A stretch of DNA of 64,000 nucleotides from Mimachlamys varia (GCA_947623455.1 OX392538.1:26659001-26723000); one strand, 5' to 3'; shown: positions 45,482 through 58,250, counted from the first letter of the stretch. Notes: generated from the letters alone by a model not told the origin. A program made the numbers and translations.

Positions 45482-47611
45482 ATGGCAAACATTGATGCAA
45501 GTTCTGTTTTTCAAGAAATTAATTTACAACTTTCGAGTTTATGTTCTATGGTAGGAGTACAAAATATTACCCAGATAGTTAAACCATTTTCAGGAAAACC
45601 AGAGGTATTCAAAACGTGGATAAAAGATATAGAAAAATATGCTAATTCAGTAAACTTACCAAAAGATAAATTAAACCTGGTAGCACTTCAAACTAGTACA
45701 GGGCCAGTAAGTGATTTCATTCAGAGGTATTTAAACGTAAATAAATCTACCGATTGGAATTTATTAAAGAAGGAATTGACATCTATTTTTGATGAAATAA
45801 CCGATCCTCATCATGCTTGGTTATCATTAAGAAATATAAGACAGAACTCAAATGAAAATGTGCAAGTTTATGCAGAGAGATTGCTAGGAGAATCAGAATT
45901 AGTTTTAAAAGGGCAAGACAGATCAGGAGGAAACGTTATAGAGAGTCAATTGATAGGGTTATTTATTGATGGGCTTAAAAATGAAGATATCAAATTTAAA
46001 GTTATGAGGGAAAACCCCAAATCATTTCAGGAAGCCTATGATTACGCAGTATCAGAACAAAATCTTTTATTAAGGTTAAAATTAAGGAAAGGAGAGGATA
46101 ACACACAATTTGATGGACATAAAACAAATACTGAGGACAGGAAAGATCGTCAAAAAGCAAGGGTTAGGTGTTGGGGGTGCAAAAAATGGGGACATTTTAA
46201 AAGAAATTGTCGAAACACAATATGTTGGTATTGTGGGCGGGCAGGACATATACAAAGAAACTGTAGGGAGAATAAGGCGCAAAACACTTTAAAGGGAACA
46301 GATGGAAGGAATGAAAAAGCTAAGACGTTACCAGAAAAGAAAAATAGGAAATCAATTGACGGGAAGAAAGGTACTCCAAGGAAAAAGGGAAATAAAAAAA
46401 TCAAAATTCCCAATTATAAGATAGAACTGGCAGGTACTCCAAATTCATGTAGAATCAAAATTCAAAACCAGAGACTTAGGGCACTCGTGGATTCTGGAGC
46501 AGAAGTGTCATTGATGCATCGGAGGGTTTATAAAACTTTAAAGCAAAAACCGAAACTTAGTAAGAAAACAATCAACTTTCAAGCAGTTAATGGTAAAAGT
46601 ATTCACGTAGACGGGCTCATAAGCATGAAGTTCACTATAGGCAAGGTCGAGCGTTGTCATTCGTTCTATGTTGTATCGGGAATTAATAGAAATATCATAT
46701 TAGGTCAGGATTGGTTAGTGAACAGCGGTGTGAGGCTTTACTATGATTTAGGGTGTTTGAGAGTTAAAAATACGTATGCGTCACTCGAAGATGATATTCA
46801 TGTGGCTTCTGTTGTAAGACTTAAATCAAAAACCATTATAAAACCTCAAACAGCACAGGTGTGCATGGGGAAATTCAAACAGAGTGCAGGCATAGAAAAA
46901 TCTGAGTTATGTGAAATATCTGCTATAAATACAGATGAAATTGCTCAAGAACCGGGATTAATGGTATCAAGTTCCATAGCCAAGCTTAAAAATAACCGTA
47001 GGGTGCCCATTTTGGTTGTCAATAACACTAACAAAACCTTCCAACTGAAAAAGGATACTGTTATTGCCCAGGTAAATTCCTTAGAAGAACAAAGTGTAGG
47101 GGACCCTGTGTATATAAAGAACCATCTTAGGAAAAATAAGCTACAAGTTAAATGGCGCCCATATTATAGAATAGTGGAGCAAAGGACACCAGTGACATTT
47201 ATTGTCAAAAATCAGTTAGACGGTACTAGTACAAAATCGCATGCGGAACACCTGAGGCTAGCTGATATAGACGATTGGGAGATACCCACAGGTACTTCCA
47301 CCCGTCCAATCAGAAAACCGCATTTTGTAGTACAACCAGAAGATAGTTCTGATTCGGAGGCAAGTTCAGATGATGCTAAATTACCTCCCTTTGACAGAAT
47401 AACAAAGCGATTCCGTCAGGAAAGGGATAATTCATCAGATGAGGATGACATTCCTTTAATGGAGTTATCTAAACGTTTAAGAGAAAGAAAGGCTAGATTA
47501 GAGTCACAAGAACAGGATAGTTCAAGTAACGAGATGGAGCAAGATGCTAACCAAGATGACCAAATAAGTGAAGATAGTTCAGATTATATGTCAGTTGATG
47601 AGGAAATTTAA
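45482..47611 (+). CDS. gag: Gag-protease-integrase-tail fusion protein (copy 1, intact)
   Basis: 709 codons. Residues 1-210 are retrotransposon Gag (FSGKPEVFKTWIKDIEKY, then DWNLLKKELTSIF). Two zinc knuckles follow: CWGCKKWGHFKRNC at 230-243 and CWYCGRAGHIQRNC at 248-261. Protease has ALVDSGAEVSLM with the active Asp at 337, and NIILGQDWL near 406. Near 540 the sequence jumps to an integrase C-terminal module (GDPVYIKNHLRKNK, KWRPYYRIVEQ, HAEHLRLADIDDW) and ends in an acidic Ser/Asp/Glu tail. Reverse transcriptase, RNase H and the integrase core are absent with no frame break. The protein could still form particles and cleave itself but needs another element for copying and integration. Confidence 0.9.
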   Translation: MANIDASSVFQEINLQLSSLCSMVGVQNITQIVKPFSGKPEVFKTWIKDIEKYANSVNLPKDKLNLVALQTSTGPVSDFIQRYLNVNKSTDWNLLKKELTSIFDEITDPHHAWLSLRNIRQNSNENVQVYAERLLGESELVLKGQDRSGGNVIESQLIGLFIDGLKNEDIKFKVMRENPKSFQEAYDYAVSEQNLLLRLKLRKGEDNTQFDGHKTNTEDRKDRQKARVRCWGCKKWGHFKRNCRNTICWYCGRAGHIQRNCRENKAQNTLKGTDGRNEKAKTLPEKKNRKSIDGKKGTPRKKGNKKIKIPNYKIELAGTPNSCRIKIQNQRLRALVDSGAEVSLMHRRVYKTLKQKPKLSKKTINFQAVNGKSIHVDGLISMKFTIGKVERCHSFYVVSGINRNIILGQDWLVNSGVRLYYDLGCLRVKNTYASLEDDIHVASVVRLKSKTIIKPQTAQVCMGKFKQSAGIEKSELCEISAINTDEIAQEPGLMVSSSIAKLKNNRRVPILVVNNTNKTFQLKKDTVIAQVNSLEEQSVGDPVYIKNHLRKNKLQVKWRPYYRIVEQRTPVTFIVKNQLDGTSTKSHAEHLRLADIDDWEIPTGTSTRPIRKPHFVVQPEDSSDSEASSDDAKLPPFDRITKRFRQERDNSSDEDDIPLMELSKRLRERKARLESQEQDSSSNEMEQDANQDDQISEDSSDYMSVDEEI

Positions 47612-49295
47612 AAGTTTCTTTATTTGGAATCAAAGTAAAAGAAGTTATTGAGTTTAAAGAAAGAACTCTCTCGTACCAATCGGCCGTCGGCATGTTAGAT
47701 TCAATCTCTTGCTCAATAACAGGATGATGAAAACAGAAAAGCAAAACAAAAGTAAGATGTAATTGTAAAACAAAATATATATAAAATAGAAAACAAAAAG
47801 AACTGTTATTAGATAATGATAAAAAGTTAAAATTAGAAATAAAAACTAAAGAAATGTTATTGGATGAAATCATATTTAATTTGATAAAATCTTAAGTGAA
47901 AATAGTAATTTTGAAAGTTTTGATATAATTCATGAAGAACTGAACGCATCAGTAATAATGCATGTGAGAATGAAAAAGGTCAAGTAAGCTAATCACTTTG
48001 CTGAGTTACACATTGGTGTCGGCTAAAGCTGAGGATGGGAGTACATCTTTAGAGAAGTTTCCTCTACACCAACCATTTAGATCCAATGACAGTCTACGTC
48101 ACTGATCAACGAGAAAGGGACGGTTCCATGTTTTAACTATTGGAAGTCAAAGAGAGACAGTGAATCCTTGTTAAATTATATGTTGTACGAACATTCCATC
48201 TGCGGACGTCAGAAGCGGATTTTCTAATAAGGAAGATATATTCTGAAAGTTCTTTTTTCTGACGGGAATTAGTAGTATGTGACTGGAAGTAGTTAATGAT
48301 GCTATTTGTACCAGGAACTGTTATATGTGTTATGCACATATATACGTGTACGTGTGCCAGACTAGAGTACACACCATCGGTAATGGGTTTAATTATACGG
48401 AGGTTGATCTGAAAACTTATTTATCCGACTGGAGAGAGCACAAGAGACTATAATGTCATGTGAAAAGAAGGAACATTGCAACGAAATATGTGACACGATT
48501 TCCTTTCAATTATTCGTGCAATTTGTGAAGATCTATAATTATTCTCGTGAACAATATTTATACCTTTCAGGACGTGACGTAACCAAAAGGACATTCGTTA
48601 ATCATTTTTAAGTGAAAAATATCGTTGATAGTGAAAGACATTATTAATGAGACAATCGCGATAGTGATTTAGTTCATTCAATATTATCATCATATTTGAT
48701 TCCCCGAACATTATTTTGTGTGATTGAGTTAATGAACAGTATTGTGTGAAATTTTAATGTCGGACGCGACATACTTGTTTAAATGAATATGCAGATACCA
48801 TGGACATTAACTAACCATGTGGATTCTATAATGATTTTATTATTTTGATTCTGATTCTGTATATCTAATGGGTTAATTTAAAGAAGCTATTGTGTTTAAT
48901 GATTTGTATCTGTAAATATGTTGTTATGAATATATATGTACCAACTATTGACTTTTACGACAAAACTAGGTGACCTTGAACATTTAACATAAGACTATAT
49001 CATGTCGTCATTAAAGGGGCAGTATAAGATATTAATAGATGCTCAACGGGGAATTGTACGATGTCGGAGGTTATTAAATCTAGATTAATTGATTTTAGAA
49101 TTATCTGAAGTGGGAATGGAGTGAAAGTAATTAATTAAAAAAAAATTGGGATAATGTTGGCATATTATTTAAAGAACTATAATTGGAAATTAGATTTCCT
49201 TGAGGAGAAGGGACGAATAATGAAACAAAAAAGTGTGCATAACATCTTTAAGAACTTTAATTAGAAATTATATTTCTTTGTGAAAAAGGGACGAT
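47612..49295 (+). other. 3' non-coding region of copy 1
   Basis: 1.7 kb without a long frame. A short plus-strand run near 47800-47895 reads ELLLDNDKKLKLEIKT, perhaps a coiled-coil remnant of a lost gene. No envelope-like protein was recognised. The region ends AAAAAGGGACGAT next to LTR 2, a likely polypurine tract. Confidence 0.45.
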
Positions 49296-49828
49296 TGTAA
49301 CAAAGTAGGCATGTTGATATGATATATCACGGTAGCTGTACCATCTGGAAGTATTTATTAGCCTAGATGCTGTGATTTGTTATTAAAGTAAACTAGTGGT
49401 TAATTAGGTATCTGTCTATTACACCAGTAAACCCGGGCAGGGTGCAGTAAGTTGGTCAGTTAATTAACACCAGCTGGACAACAATTATTTATGCAGACGG
49501 CACTACTTTGCACACGAAGGGGATTAGTAATTATAAGTATGAGCTAGTATTGGATGGGGGTGAGTCTGTGTTTAGAAGGCCGCGGATTAAGACTTTGACA
49601 GTCTACACAAGAGACTGCCAGGAGGGCTACAGGCTAGTGCTGGTAAAGATGTAGAAGACTTATAAGTTGACAATTGACTTAGCCAGACTGAGACACAACG
49701 CCGAAGTACTAACAAGTTTGATGATGTTATGATACCATGAACACGTACTTGTGATGTCGGTGTAATTTACGTTCACGAATAAACTGTCTATTATCCAACA
49801 TTATGTGTCGTTGCTGAATTGTGTCACA
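49296..49828 (+). repeat. LTR 2 (shared middle LTR)
   Basis: 533 bp. It serves as 3' LTR of copy 1 and 5' LTR of copy 2. No target duplication flanks it, as expected for recombination between LTRs. Confidence 0.92.
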
Positions 49829-49888
49829 GACGTGTTATTTTGGTGACCGTGACCAAGGATATCGAACGGGATAACCATAATACGAAAA

Positions 49889-49975
49889 ATGGATTCAGAA
49901 GAAGAAAGTGCAGAAGACGATGCCAACATGACGGGCAAGCGAAACTTGAAGAAAAAACAGAGACAGAGTGGGTGA
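49889..49975 (+). CDS. Short upstream ORF, copy 2
   Basis: Same 28-codon frame and donor-like GGGTGAGT as in copy 1 (45355-45441). Confidence 0.4.
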   Translation: MDSEEESAEDDANMTGKRNLKKKQRQSG

Positions 49976-50015
49976 GTGATTTAGTTTTATCCTTGACACT
50001 AAAGTAATTCTCATT

Positions 50016-52146
50016 ATGGCAAACATTGATGCAAGTTCTGTTTTTCAAGAAATTAATTTACAACTTTCGAGTTTATGTTCTATGGTAGGAGTACAAAATA
50101 TTACCCAGATAGTTAAACCATTTTCAGGAAAACCAGAGGTATTCAAAACGTGGATAAAAGATATAGAAAAATATGCTAATTCAGTAAATTTACCAAAAGA
50201 TAAATTAAACCTGGTAGCACTTCAAACTAGTACAGAGCCAGTAAGTGATTTCATTCAGAGGTATTTAAACGTAAATAAATCTACCGATTGGAATTTATTA
50301 AAGAAGGAATTGACATCTATTTTTGATGAAATAACCGATCCTCATCATGCTTGGTTATCATTAAGAAATGTAAGACAGAACTCAAATGAAAATGTGCAAG
50401 TTTATGCAGAGAGATTGCTAGGAGAATCAGAATTAGTTTTAAAAGGGCAAGACAGATCAGGAGGAAACGTTATAGAGAGTCAATTGATAGGGTTATTTAT
50501 TGATGGGCTTAAAAATGAAGATATCAAATTTAAAGTTATGAGGGAAAACCCCAAATCATTTCAGGAAGCCTATGATTACGCAGTATCAGAACAAAATCTT
50601 TTATTAAGGTTAAAATTAAGGAAAGGAGAGGATAACACACAATTTGATGGACATAAAACAAATACTGAGGACAGGAAAGATCGTCAAAAAGCAAGGGTTA
50701 AGTGTTGGGGGTGCAAAAAATGGGGACATTTTAAAAGAAATTGTCGAAACACAATATGTTGGTATTGTGGGCGGGCAGGACATATACAAAGAAACTGTAG
50801 GGAGAATAAGGCGCAAAACACTTTAAAGGGAACAGATGGAAGGAATGAAAAAGCTAAGACGTTACCAGAAAAGAAAAATAGGAAATCAATTGACGGGAAG
50901 AAAGGTACTCCAAGGAAAAAGGGAAATAAAAAAAATCAAAATTCCCAATTATAAGATAGAACTGGCAGGTACCCCAAATTCATGTAGAATTAAAATTCAA
51001 AACCAGAGACTTAGGGCACTCGTGGATTCTGGAGCAGAAGTGTCATTGATGCATCGGAGGGTTTATAAAACTTTAAAGCAAAAACCGAAACTTAGTAAGA
51101 AAACAATCAACTTACAAGCAGTTAATGGTAAAAGTATTCACGTAGACGGGCTCATAAGCATGAAGTTCACTATAGGCAAGGTCGAGTGTTGTCATTCGTT
51201 CTATGTTGTATCGGGAATTAATAGAAATATCATATTAGGTCAGGATTGGTTAGTGAACAACGGTGTGAGGCTTTACTATGATTTAGGGTGTTTGAGAGTT
51301 AAAAATACGTATGCGTCACTCGAAGATGATATTCATGTGGCTTCTGTTGTAAGACTTAAATCAAAAACCATTATAAAACCTCAAACAGCACAGGTGTGCA
51401 TGGGGAAATTCAAACAGAGTGCAGGCATAGAAAAATCTGAGTTATGTGAAATATCTGCTATAAATACAGGTGAAATTGCTCAAGAACCGGGATTAATGGT
51501 ATCAAGTTCCATAGCCAAGCTTAAAAATAACCGTAGGGTGCCCATTTTGGTTGTCAATAACACTAACAAAACCTTCCAACTGAAAAAGGATACTGTTATT
51601 GCCCAGGTAAATTCCTTAGAAGAACAAAGTGTAGGGGACCCTGTGTATATAAAGAACCATCTTAGGAAAAATAAGCTACAAGTTAAATGGCGCCCATATT
51701 ATAGAATAGTGGAGCAAAGGACACCAGTGACATTTATTGTCAAAAATCAGTTAGACGGTACTAGTACAAAATCGCATGCGGAACACCTGAGGCTAGCTGA
51801 TATAGACGATTGGGAGATACCCACGGGTACTTCCACCCGTCCAATCAGAAAACCGCATTTTGTAGTACAACCAGAAGATAGTTCTGATTCGGAGGCAAGT
51901 TCAGATGATGCTGAATTACCTCCCTTTGACAGAATAACAAAGCGATTCCGTCAGGAAAGGGATAATTCATCAGATGAGGATGACATTCCTTTAATGGAGT
52001 TATCTAAACGTTTAAGAGAAAGAAATGCTAGATTAGAGTCACAAGAACAGGATAGTTCAAGTAACGAGATGGAGCAAGATGCTAACCAAGATGACCAAAT
52101 AAGTGAAGATAGTTCAGATTATATGTCAGTTGATGAGGAAATTTAA
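50016..52146 (+). pseudogene. gag: Gag-protease-integrase-tail fusion (copy 2, frameshifted)
   Basis: Nearly identical to the 709-codon frame of copy 1, including both zinc knuckles, the DSGA protease and the integrase tail. An A run of eight (50928-50935) replaces the seven of copy 1. This shifts the frame after the basic linker behind the zinc knuckles, and the first frame stops at 50954. The rest is open in another frame to 52146. Other differences are isolated substitutions. Slippage on the A run could in principle still give some full-length product. Confidence 0.9.
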
Positions 52147-53833
52147 AAGTTTCTTTATTTGGAATCAAAGTAAAAGAAGTTATTGAGTTTAAAGAAAGAA
52201 CTCTCTCGTACCAATCGGCCGTCGGCATGTTAGATTCAATCTCTTGCTCAATAACAGGATGATGAAAACAGAAAAGCAAAACAAAAGTAAGATGTAATTG
52301 TAAAACAAAATATATATAAAATAGAAAACAAAAAGAACTGTTATTAGATAATGATAAAAAGTTAAAATTAGAAATAAAAACTAAAGAAATGTTATTGGAT
52401 GAAATCATATTTAATTTGATAAAATCTTAAGTGAAAATAGTAATTTTGAAAGTTTTGATATAATTCATGAAGAACTGAACGCATCAGTAATAATGCATGT
52501 GAGAATGAAAAAGGTCAGGTAAGCTAATCACTTTGCTGAGTTACACATTGGTGTCGGCTAAAGCTGAGGATGGGAGTACATCTTTAGAGAAGTTTCCTCT
52601 ACACCAACCATTTAGATCCAATGACAGTCTACGTCACTGATCAACGAGAAAGGGACGGTTCCATGTTTTAACTATTGGAAGTCAAAGAGAGACAGTGAAT
52701 CCTTGTTAAATTATATGTTGTACGAACATTCCATCTGCGGACGTCAGAAGCGGATTTTCTAATAAGGAAGATATATTCTGAAAGTTCTTTTTTCTGACGG
52801 GAATTAGTAGTATGTGACTGGAAGTAGTTAATGATGCTATTTGTACCAGGAACTGTTATATGTGTTATGCACATATATACGTGTACGTGTGCCAGACTAG
52901 AGTACACACCATCGGTAATGGGTTTAATTATACGGAGGTTGATCTGAAAACTTATTTATCCGACTGGAGAGAGCACAAGAGACTATAATGTCATGTGAAA
53001 AGAAGGAACATTGCAACGAAATATGTGACACGATTTCCTTTCAATTATTCGTGCAATTTGTGAAGATCTATAATTATTCTCGTGAACAATATGTATACCT
53101 TTCAGGACGTGACGTAACCAAAAGGACATTCGTTAATCATTTTTAAGTGAAAAATATCGTTGATAGTGAAAGACATTATTAATGAGACAATCGCGATAGT
53201 GATTTAGTTCATTCAATATTATCATCATATTTGATTCCCCGAACATTATTTTGTGTGATTGAGTTAATGAACAGTATTGTGTGAAATTTTAATGTCGGAT
53301 GCGACAGACTTGTTTAAATGAATATGCAGATACCATGGACATTAACTAACCATGTGGATTCTATAATGATTTTATTATTTTGATTTCTGATTCTGTATAT
53401 CTAATGGGTTAATTTAAAGAAGCTATTGTGTTTAATGATTTGTATCTGTAAATATGTTGTTATGAATATATATGTACCAACTATTGACTTTTACGACAAA
53501 ACTAGGTGACCTTGAACATTTAACATAAGACTATATCATGTCGTCATTTAAGGGGCAGTATAAGATATTAATAGATGCTCAACGGGGAATTGTACGATGT
53601 CGGAGGTTATTAAATCTAGATTAATTAATTTTAGAATTATCTGAAGTGGGAATGGAGTGAAAGTAATTGATTAAAAAAAAAAATTGGGATAATGTTGGCA
53701 TATTATTTAAAGAACTATAATTGGAAATTAGATTTCCTTGAGGAGAAGGGACGAATAATGAAACAAAAAAGTGTGCATAACATCTTTAAGAACTATAATT
53801 AGAAATTATATTTCTTTGTGAAAAAGGGACGAT
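52147..53833 (+). other. 3' non-coding region of copy 2
   Basis: Nearly identical to 47612-49295, with a longer A run near 53680. No coding motif. Confidence 0.5.
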
Positions 53834-54366
53834 TGTAACAAAGTAGGCATGTTGATATGATATATCACGGTAGCTGTACCATCTGGAAGTATTTATTAGC
53901 CTAGATGCTGTGATTTGTTATTAAAGTAAACTAGTGGTTAATTAGGTATCTGTCTATTACACCAGTAAACCCGGGCAGGGTGCAGTAAGTTGGTCAGTTA
54001 ATAAACACCAGCTGGACAACAATTATTTATGCAGACGGCACTACTTTGCACACGAAGGGGATTAGTAATTATAAGTATGAGCTAGTATTGGATGAGGGTG
54101 AGTCTGTGTTTAGAAGGCCGCGGATTAAGGCTTTGGCAGTCTACACAAGAGACTGCCAGGAGGGCTACAGGCTAGTGCTAGTAAAGATGTAGAAGACTTA
54201 TAAGTTGACAATTGACTTAGCCAGACTGAGACACAACGCCGAAGTACTAACAAGTTTGATGATGTTATGATACCATGAACACGTACTTGTGATGTCGGTG
54301 TAATTTACGATCACGAATAAACTATCTATTATCCAACATTATGTGTCGTTGCTGAATTGTGTCACA
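53834..54366 (+). repeat. LTR 3
   Basis: 533 bp. It carries several private substitutions (for example GATGAGGGTG for GATGGGGGTG and GGCTTTGGCAG for GACTTTGACAG) relative to the other two LTRs. Confidence 0.92.
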
Positions 54367-54505
54367 CCGCTACCGGCCGATAACCTGGGCCGGCCGCTAC
54401 CGGCCGATAAGTTGGCCCGGCCGCTACCGCACGATAAGTTCCATCTCGCGTATCGAACGAACGAACGAACTTTGCAGCGTCCCGAACGGAACGAGCGGTA
54501 CAATG
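54367..54505. repeat. CpG-rich patch with 27-bp repeat, right half
   Basis: Two and a half further units begin CTACCGGCCGATAA, followed by CGAACGAACGAACGAAC and GAACGGAACGAGCGG. Together with 44580-44761 this reconstructs a CpG-rich locus of about 320 bp before the retrotransposon inserted. Confidence 0.7.
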
Positions 54506-55443
54506 TGTTCGTCTGTGAAACCGAAACTACTCGATTAAGTGTGCATGCATTTCTGTGTATAATTATGAAATAGTTTTAGGCTATCTAGCTTGTAGCTGCG
54601 ATAACGTACTCCTAAATGACGATCCATAGGAGGCCGGGTATTAATGTTTAGTATTAGTACTATCTATACATGCATTATAATTTGATTCCGTGAATTCATG
54701 CGTTCGTGTCTAAGCGTCGGTAATAAAATCTGAAGGAAAACGAACAAATGTCTAGTAGACCTAATAGGCCTAGTACCATCCAGTATAAGGAGCCATTCAG
54801 AACTAAATTTTAATCCGTAACTTAAAGCCTTGTTGTTTAAATAGTGCTGATCTGATATATCTACTGTACCCTTGAACATCTGGTTTTCGACGGGGTAATC
54901 AACCATCGCAAATAGCAAAAGAAACAATTGTGAATAAAATATCCCAATATTATTTATACAATAGTCTATCTTTTGCCTTACCTGTCGATTGTTTGTCTGT
55001 CAATTCGTTATTTACTCATTAAAAAACATTGGCTACTCAACTTTCTCTTATGTGGAGGAGAAGATCTTTAGAAGAAGAATGGGGATGGGGGAATCGTCGG
55101 TAGGGATTGGCCCAACCACTTTTTCTCATTTCGCATTCTCAGGTGGTATAATATATCATTTAATTGTATATTGTTAAGCATATAGAAAAGTTGAGTGGCA
55201 AATGTTTATATATCGATATTCATTTTAATTAGCGTAATGCCTTATTTTTTATTATTTGGATCTTTCAATAACGTGTCTAATAATCAATATGGCTGGACAC
55301 ATATTTCATTACAATTTGTATAGGTACAGTATGTTATTATGATTTTATGTGAAATGTGTGTTTAACACGAAAATAAAATATTTGAACTTGAACTTCAACT
55401 CATTACAATGTCGACACTTTCCTACTGCTACTCGCCATGGCAC
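54506..55443. other. No gene recognised
   Basis: Non-coding sequence. A run reading AATAAAATATTTGAACTTGAACTT near 55370 resembles a retroposon tail. Confidence 0.35.
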
Positions 55444-55445
55444 TA

Positions 55446-58248
55446 CAGTTGAGTGTAAGCTAACCTTTACACCTAGTGCACTAGTAGTGCACTACGTTTA
55501 AACTAGTAGTGCACTACATTTAAACTACAAGTAAACTAGTAGTGCACTACATCCTGAACCCCATATAGGTCAAATACCCCTATAGGTAAATGGGCAGTCC
55601 CATCCATCTACCTGTGATTTTTACCTGTACCTCACCTTTGTCGTCTGCTAGTACTTTGAAGCTGGCCTTATTATCATTAGTTTATATTTATAACTTTAAT
55701 ATATATATATATGCATCTTATGTAGTTATTTTTGTCAAGCAACCTTTTTTCTTTTATTTCAAAACTAGAAATTGTGAAATCATGATAATTACTCTTACAA
55801 TTTTCCCCAAAAATTCCTTGCATACATCATATAAATAAAATAGAAAATTAATATTTATCTAGCAGTTTTGATGTCTTATATTTCATTTAATATACACTAT
55901 TAATGTTTTCTTTATATTCATTTACCAATTTACAATCAAGTATATTGAAAAATTGAAGCAATATCTATTGATAATTATTTTTTTAGAAATATATTTTTAT
56001 ATATTGTAACAACTAATTATGAAAATAACAAATAAATATTCTTTTATTACTTATAAACTAGATATATATTTTTATTAAATACATTCATGCCTCAGATCTA
56101 TATATTTATGAACGCGCTATAGAGTTTTGATAATCTTTATTTTTATTTTTTTTCTATATTAAAATCTGTATGTATATATATATATCACCACATACAACAG
56201 TGTTAATATAAATATAAGAATTTGAAGTTGAAAAAAAAGTAATACAACAATAAATTAAAATTTAGTCAGATGGTTCAGTATGGGACAGATATTTTGATTT
56301 GACCCTCAGGCCTCAGGCAATTACCTGACCTGTCTCAACCTTGTCAAGGAACACCTGCTGACATAAGCCCGTCAGTGACATAATTGAGGTATGAATTTCT
56401 CATCTGACTATCACTGGTCAAATTTGAAACCAATTTGATTAATAAAGGACTCAGCTGGATATGACCAGGATCATAATTATGATAATACATATTTTAACTT
56501 TTACTCTGGTTTATATGAAATTAAAAATCTTTGATAATATATCTAGATATTTACACATTTCCCTTTAAATAGTGGATATTTTGAGGACTTTAAACCATTT
56601 TTTTGTTTCATTCAAAACATTTATAAATTATTTATACAATAATAAATTGATAGTACATAAAGTAACATTGAAATTAATAATAATTAATTGGACAACAATG
56701 TAAGTCTGTATCAGTCCTTTACAAGATTTTGGTTTTCTTAAATATTAACTTAAAATACCAAGTATCCTATGACGCTTGAATGAATACAATCCAATTATGC
56801 ATTACGATTTCTAAATATTTACGTATATATACTTGTTAAATGAATTAATGATGAAAAAACATCTGGTTTATATTGGGTGTAATCAGGGACGTATATGTGA
56901 GAGAATATATACTCTCTGGCTCAGTCGCTTCATACAGTTTGATAATAAAATACTAACATTCATTATACTTAATTTTATTCTTATAATCAGTATAAAAGTA
57001 TTTTAAAATGATGCATTTCCAATATTTAGGCCTAAATATTGAAGGCAATTACAGGTTGTATTCAATATGACTTGAAAGTTTATGCATATATGTAATAATG
57101 ATTTAAAAAAAAAAGCAAGGTCAGTTTAATGGAATCATTTTAATTAATTCTATATTGTAAGACTAGGTATACAACAAATAAATAATATGCAGTTATATTA
57201 GCCTAAATTAGAACAAAGTTAAGCCTATGCCAGTCACATTTATTATACTTTTAAATCAACCTAATGACTTATATAATATCTAACTAAAAGGGACAGATAT
57301 AGATCTTCAGGTAGAATCCTTTACCCTCCAGGCATAATAAGGTACCTGATCATGACCTGCCTGGGCCACATCCTCAACTACAGAGGTCAAGATAGGGGAC
57401 ACCCCTAGGCTGGCTGCAGCTAGCCAGGTGTGAATTTCTCACCTCCCACTCCCCCACAGCCATCACTGACCAAGTCTAATTTAAGGCCCGAGGGCCCTGT
57501 TAATTGATTAATGATGATCCTATTTGATTAATGATGATAACATTTATTACAGTCAATTGGATTACATGGAGATGTATGTTGGTATTTTGATATGAAGAAG
57601 GAAATGGCTTTAAATGTTCTGGTGAAAGTAATTTTTTCTTATATTAGAACTTAATGTTTATTTAACCTTTCATGTGCATGCATTGTACATGAGTGCATAG
57701 TGAAACAGAATACCAATACCGGTACATGTAGGTAGTATTGCCAGAGACATAAAACATGTGTTATACCATTTTTTATTTGAACACATATAACTTTCAATTT
57801 AATTGTAGAATACAAATATTTAAATAGATTAGAAAAGAATCATTATTACTTCTTTATAAATAGTCATAAGTTAGTATATTTAAATTATCATTATATTTAA
57901 AATTTTGACATGCAGTGAATTAATTTATTTAAGTTATTATGATACATATCTTCTGGCATAAACTCAGAATTTTTCATTCTTGTACTTATATGAGGAAGTA
58001 CAAGGTACTGACAAACTAGTGACGTCAATAGTATGACATAAAAGTTCAGGTAAATCATAATACCTCTGTACAGGTAAGGACACAGGTAGGCAAGGACCCT
58101 CCCATTACCTATAGGGGTTTTTGTGGTCACACCTGGCTGGACGTAGTGCACTACTAGTTTACCTGTAGTTTAAATGTAGTGCACTACTAGTTTAAACGTA
58201 GTGCACTCCTAGTGCACTAGGGTGTAAAGGTTAGCTTACACTCAACTG
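55446..58248. mobile_element. 2.8 kb TA-flanked inverted-repeat element, copy 2 (inverted)
   Basis: Same CAGTTGAGTGTAAGCTAACC ends, TA flanks (55444-55445, 58249-58250) and subterminal palindromic repeats as 34130-36945. The interior runs in the opposite orientation: the module adjoining the left end here matches that adjoining the right end of copy 1. The GC-richer internal modules are at about 56280-56470 and 57290-57500. No transposase frame. Divergence from copy 1 is considerable, so these are probably independent insertions. Confidence 0.82.
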
Positions 58249-58250
58249 TA

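Larger units (their letters stand above)
44762..54366 (+). mobile_element. Tandem LTR retrotransposon: LTR-internal-LTR-internal-LTR
   Basis: Three 533-bp LTRs (44762, 49296, 53834) alternate with two nearly identical internal regions. CCGC is duplicated at the outer borders only (44758-44761, 54367-54370). The spacing is 4534 and 4538 bp. One insertion followed by unequal LTR recombination, or insertion of a two-unit DNA, would give this. Both internal regions share the same large deletion that fuses protease to the integrase tail, so the parent was already a non-autonomous short element. Base differences between copies are about one percent or less, so the event is recent. Confidence 0.93.

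Noticed and set aside
47547..47873. 108-codon minus-strand frame, repeated at 52082-52408
   Set aside because: It is antisense to the 3' end of the retrotransposon ORF and its non-coding tail; conservation is due to the element duplication.
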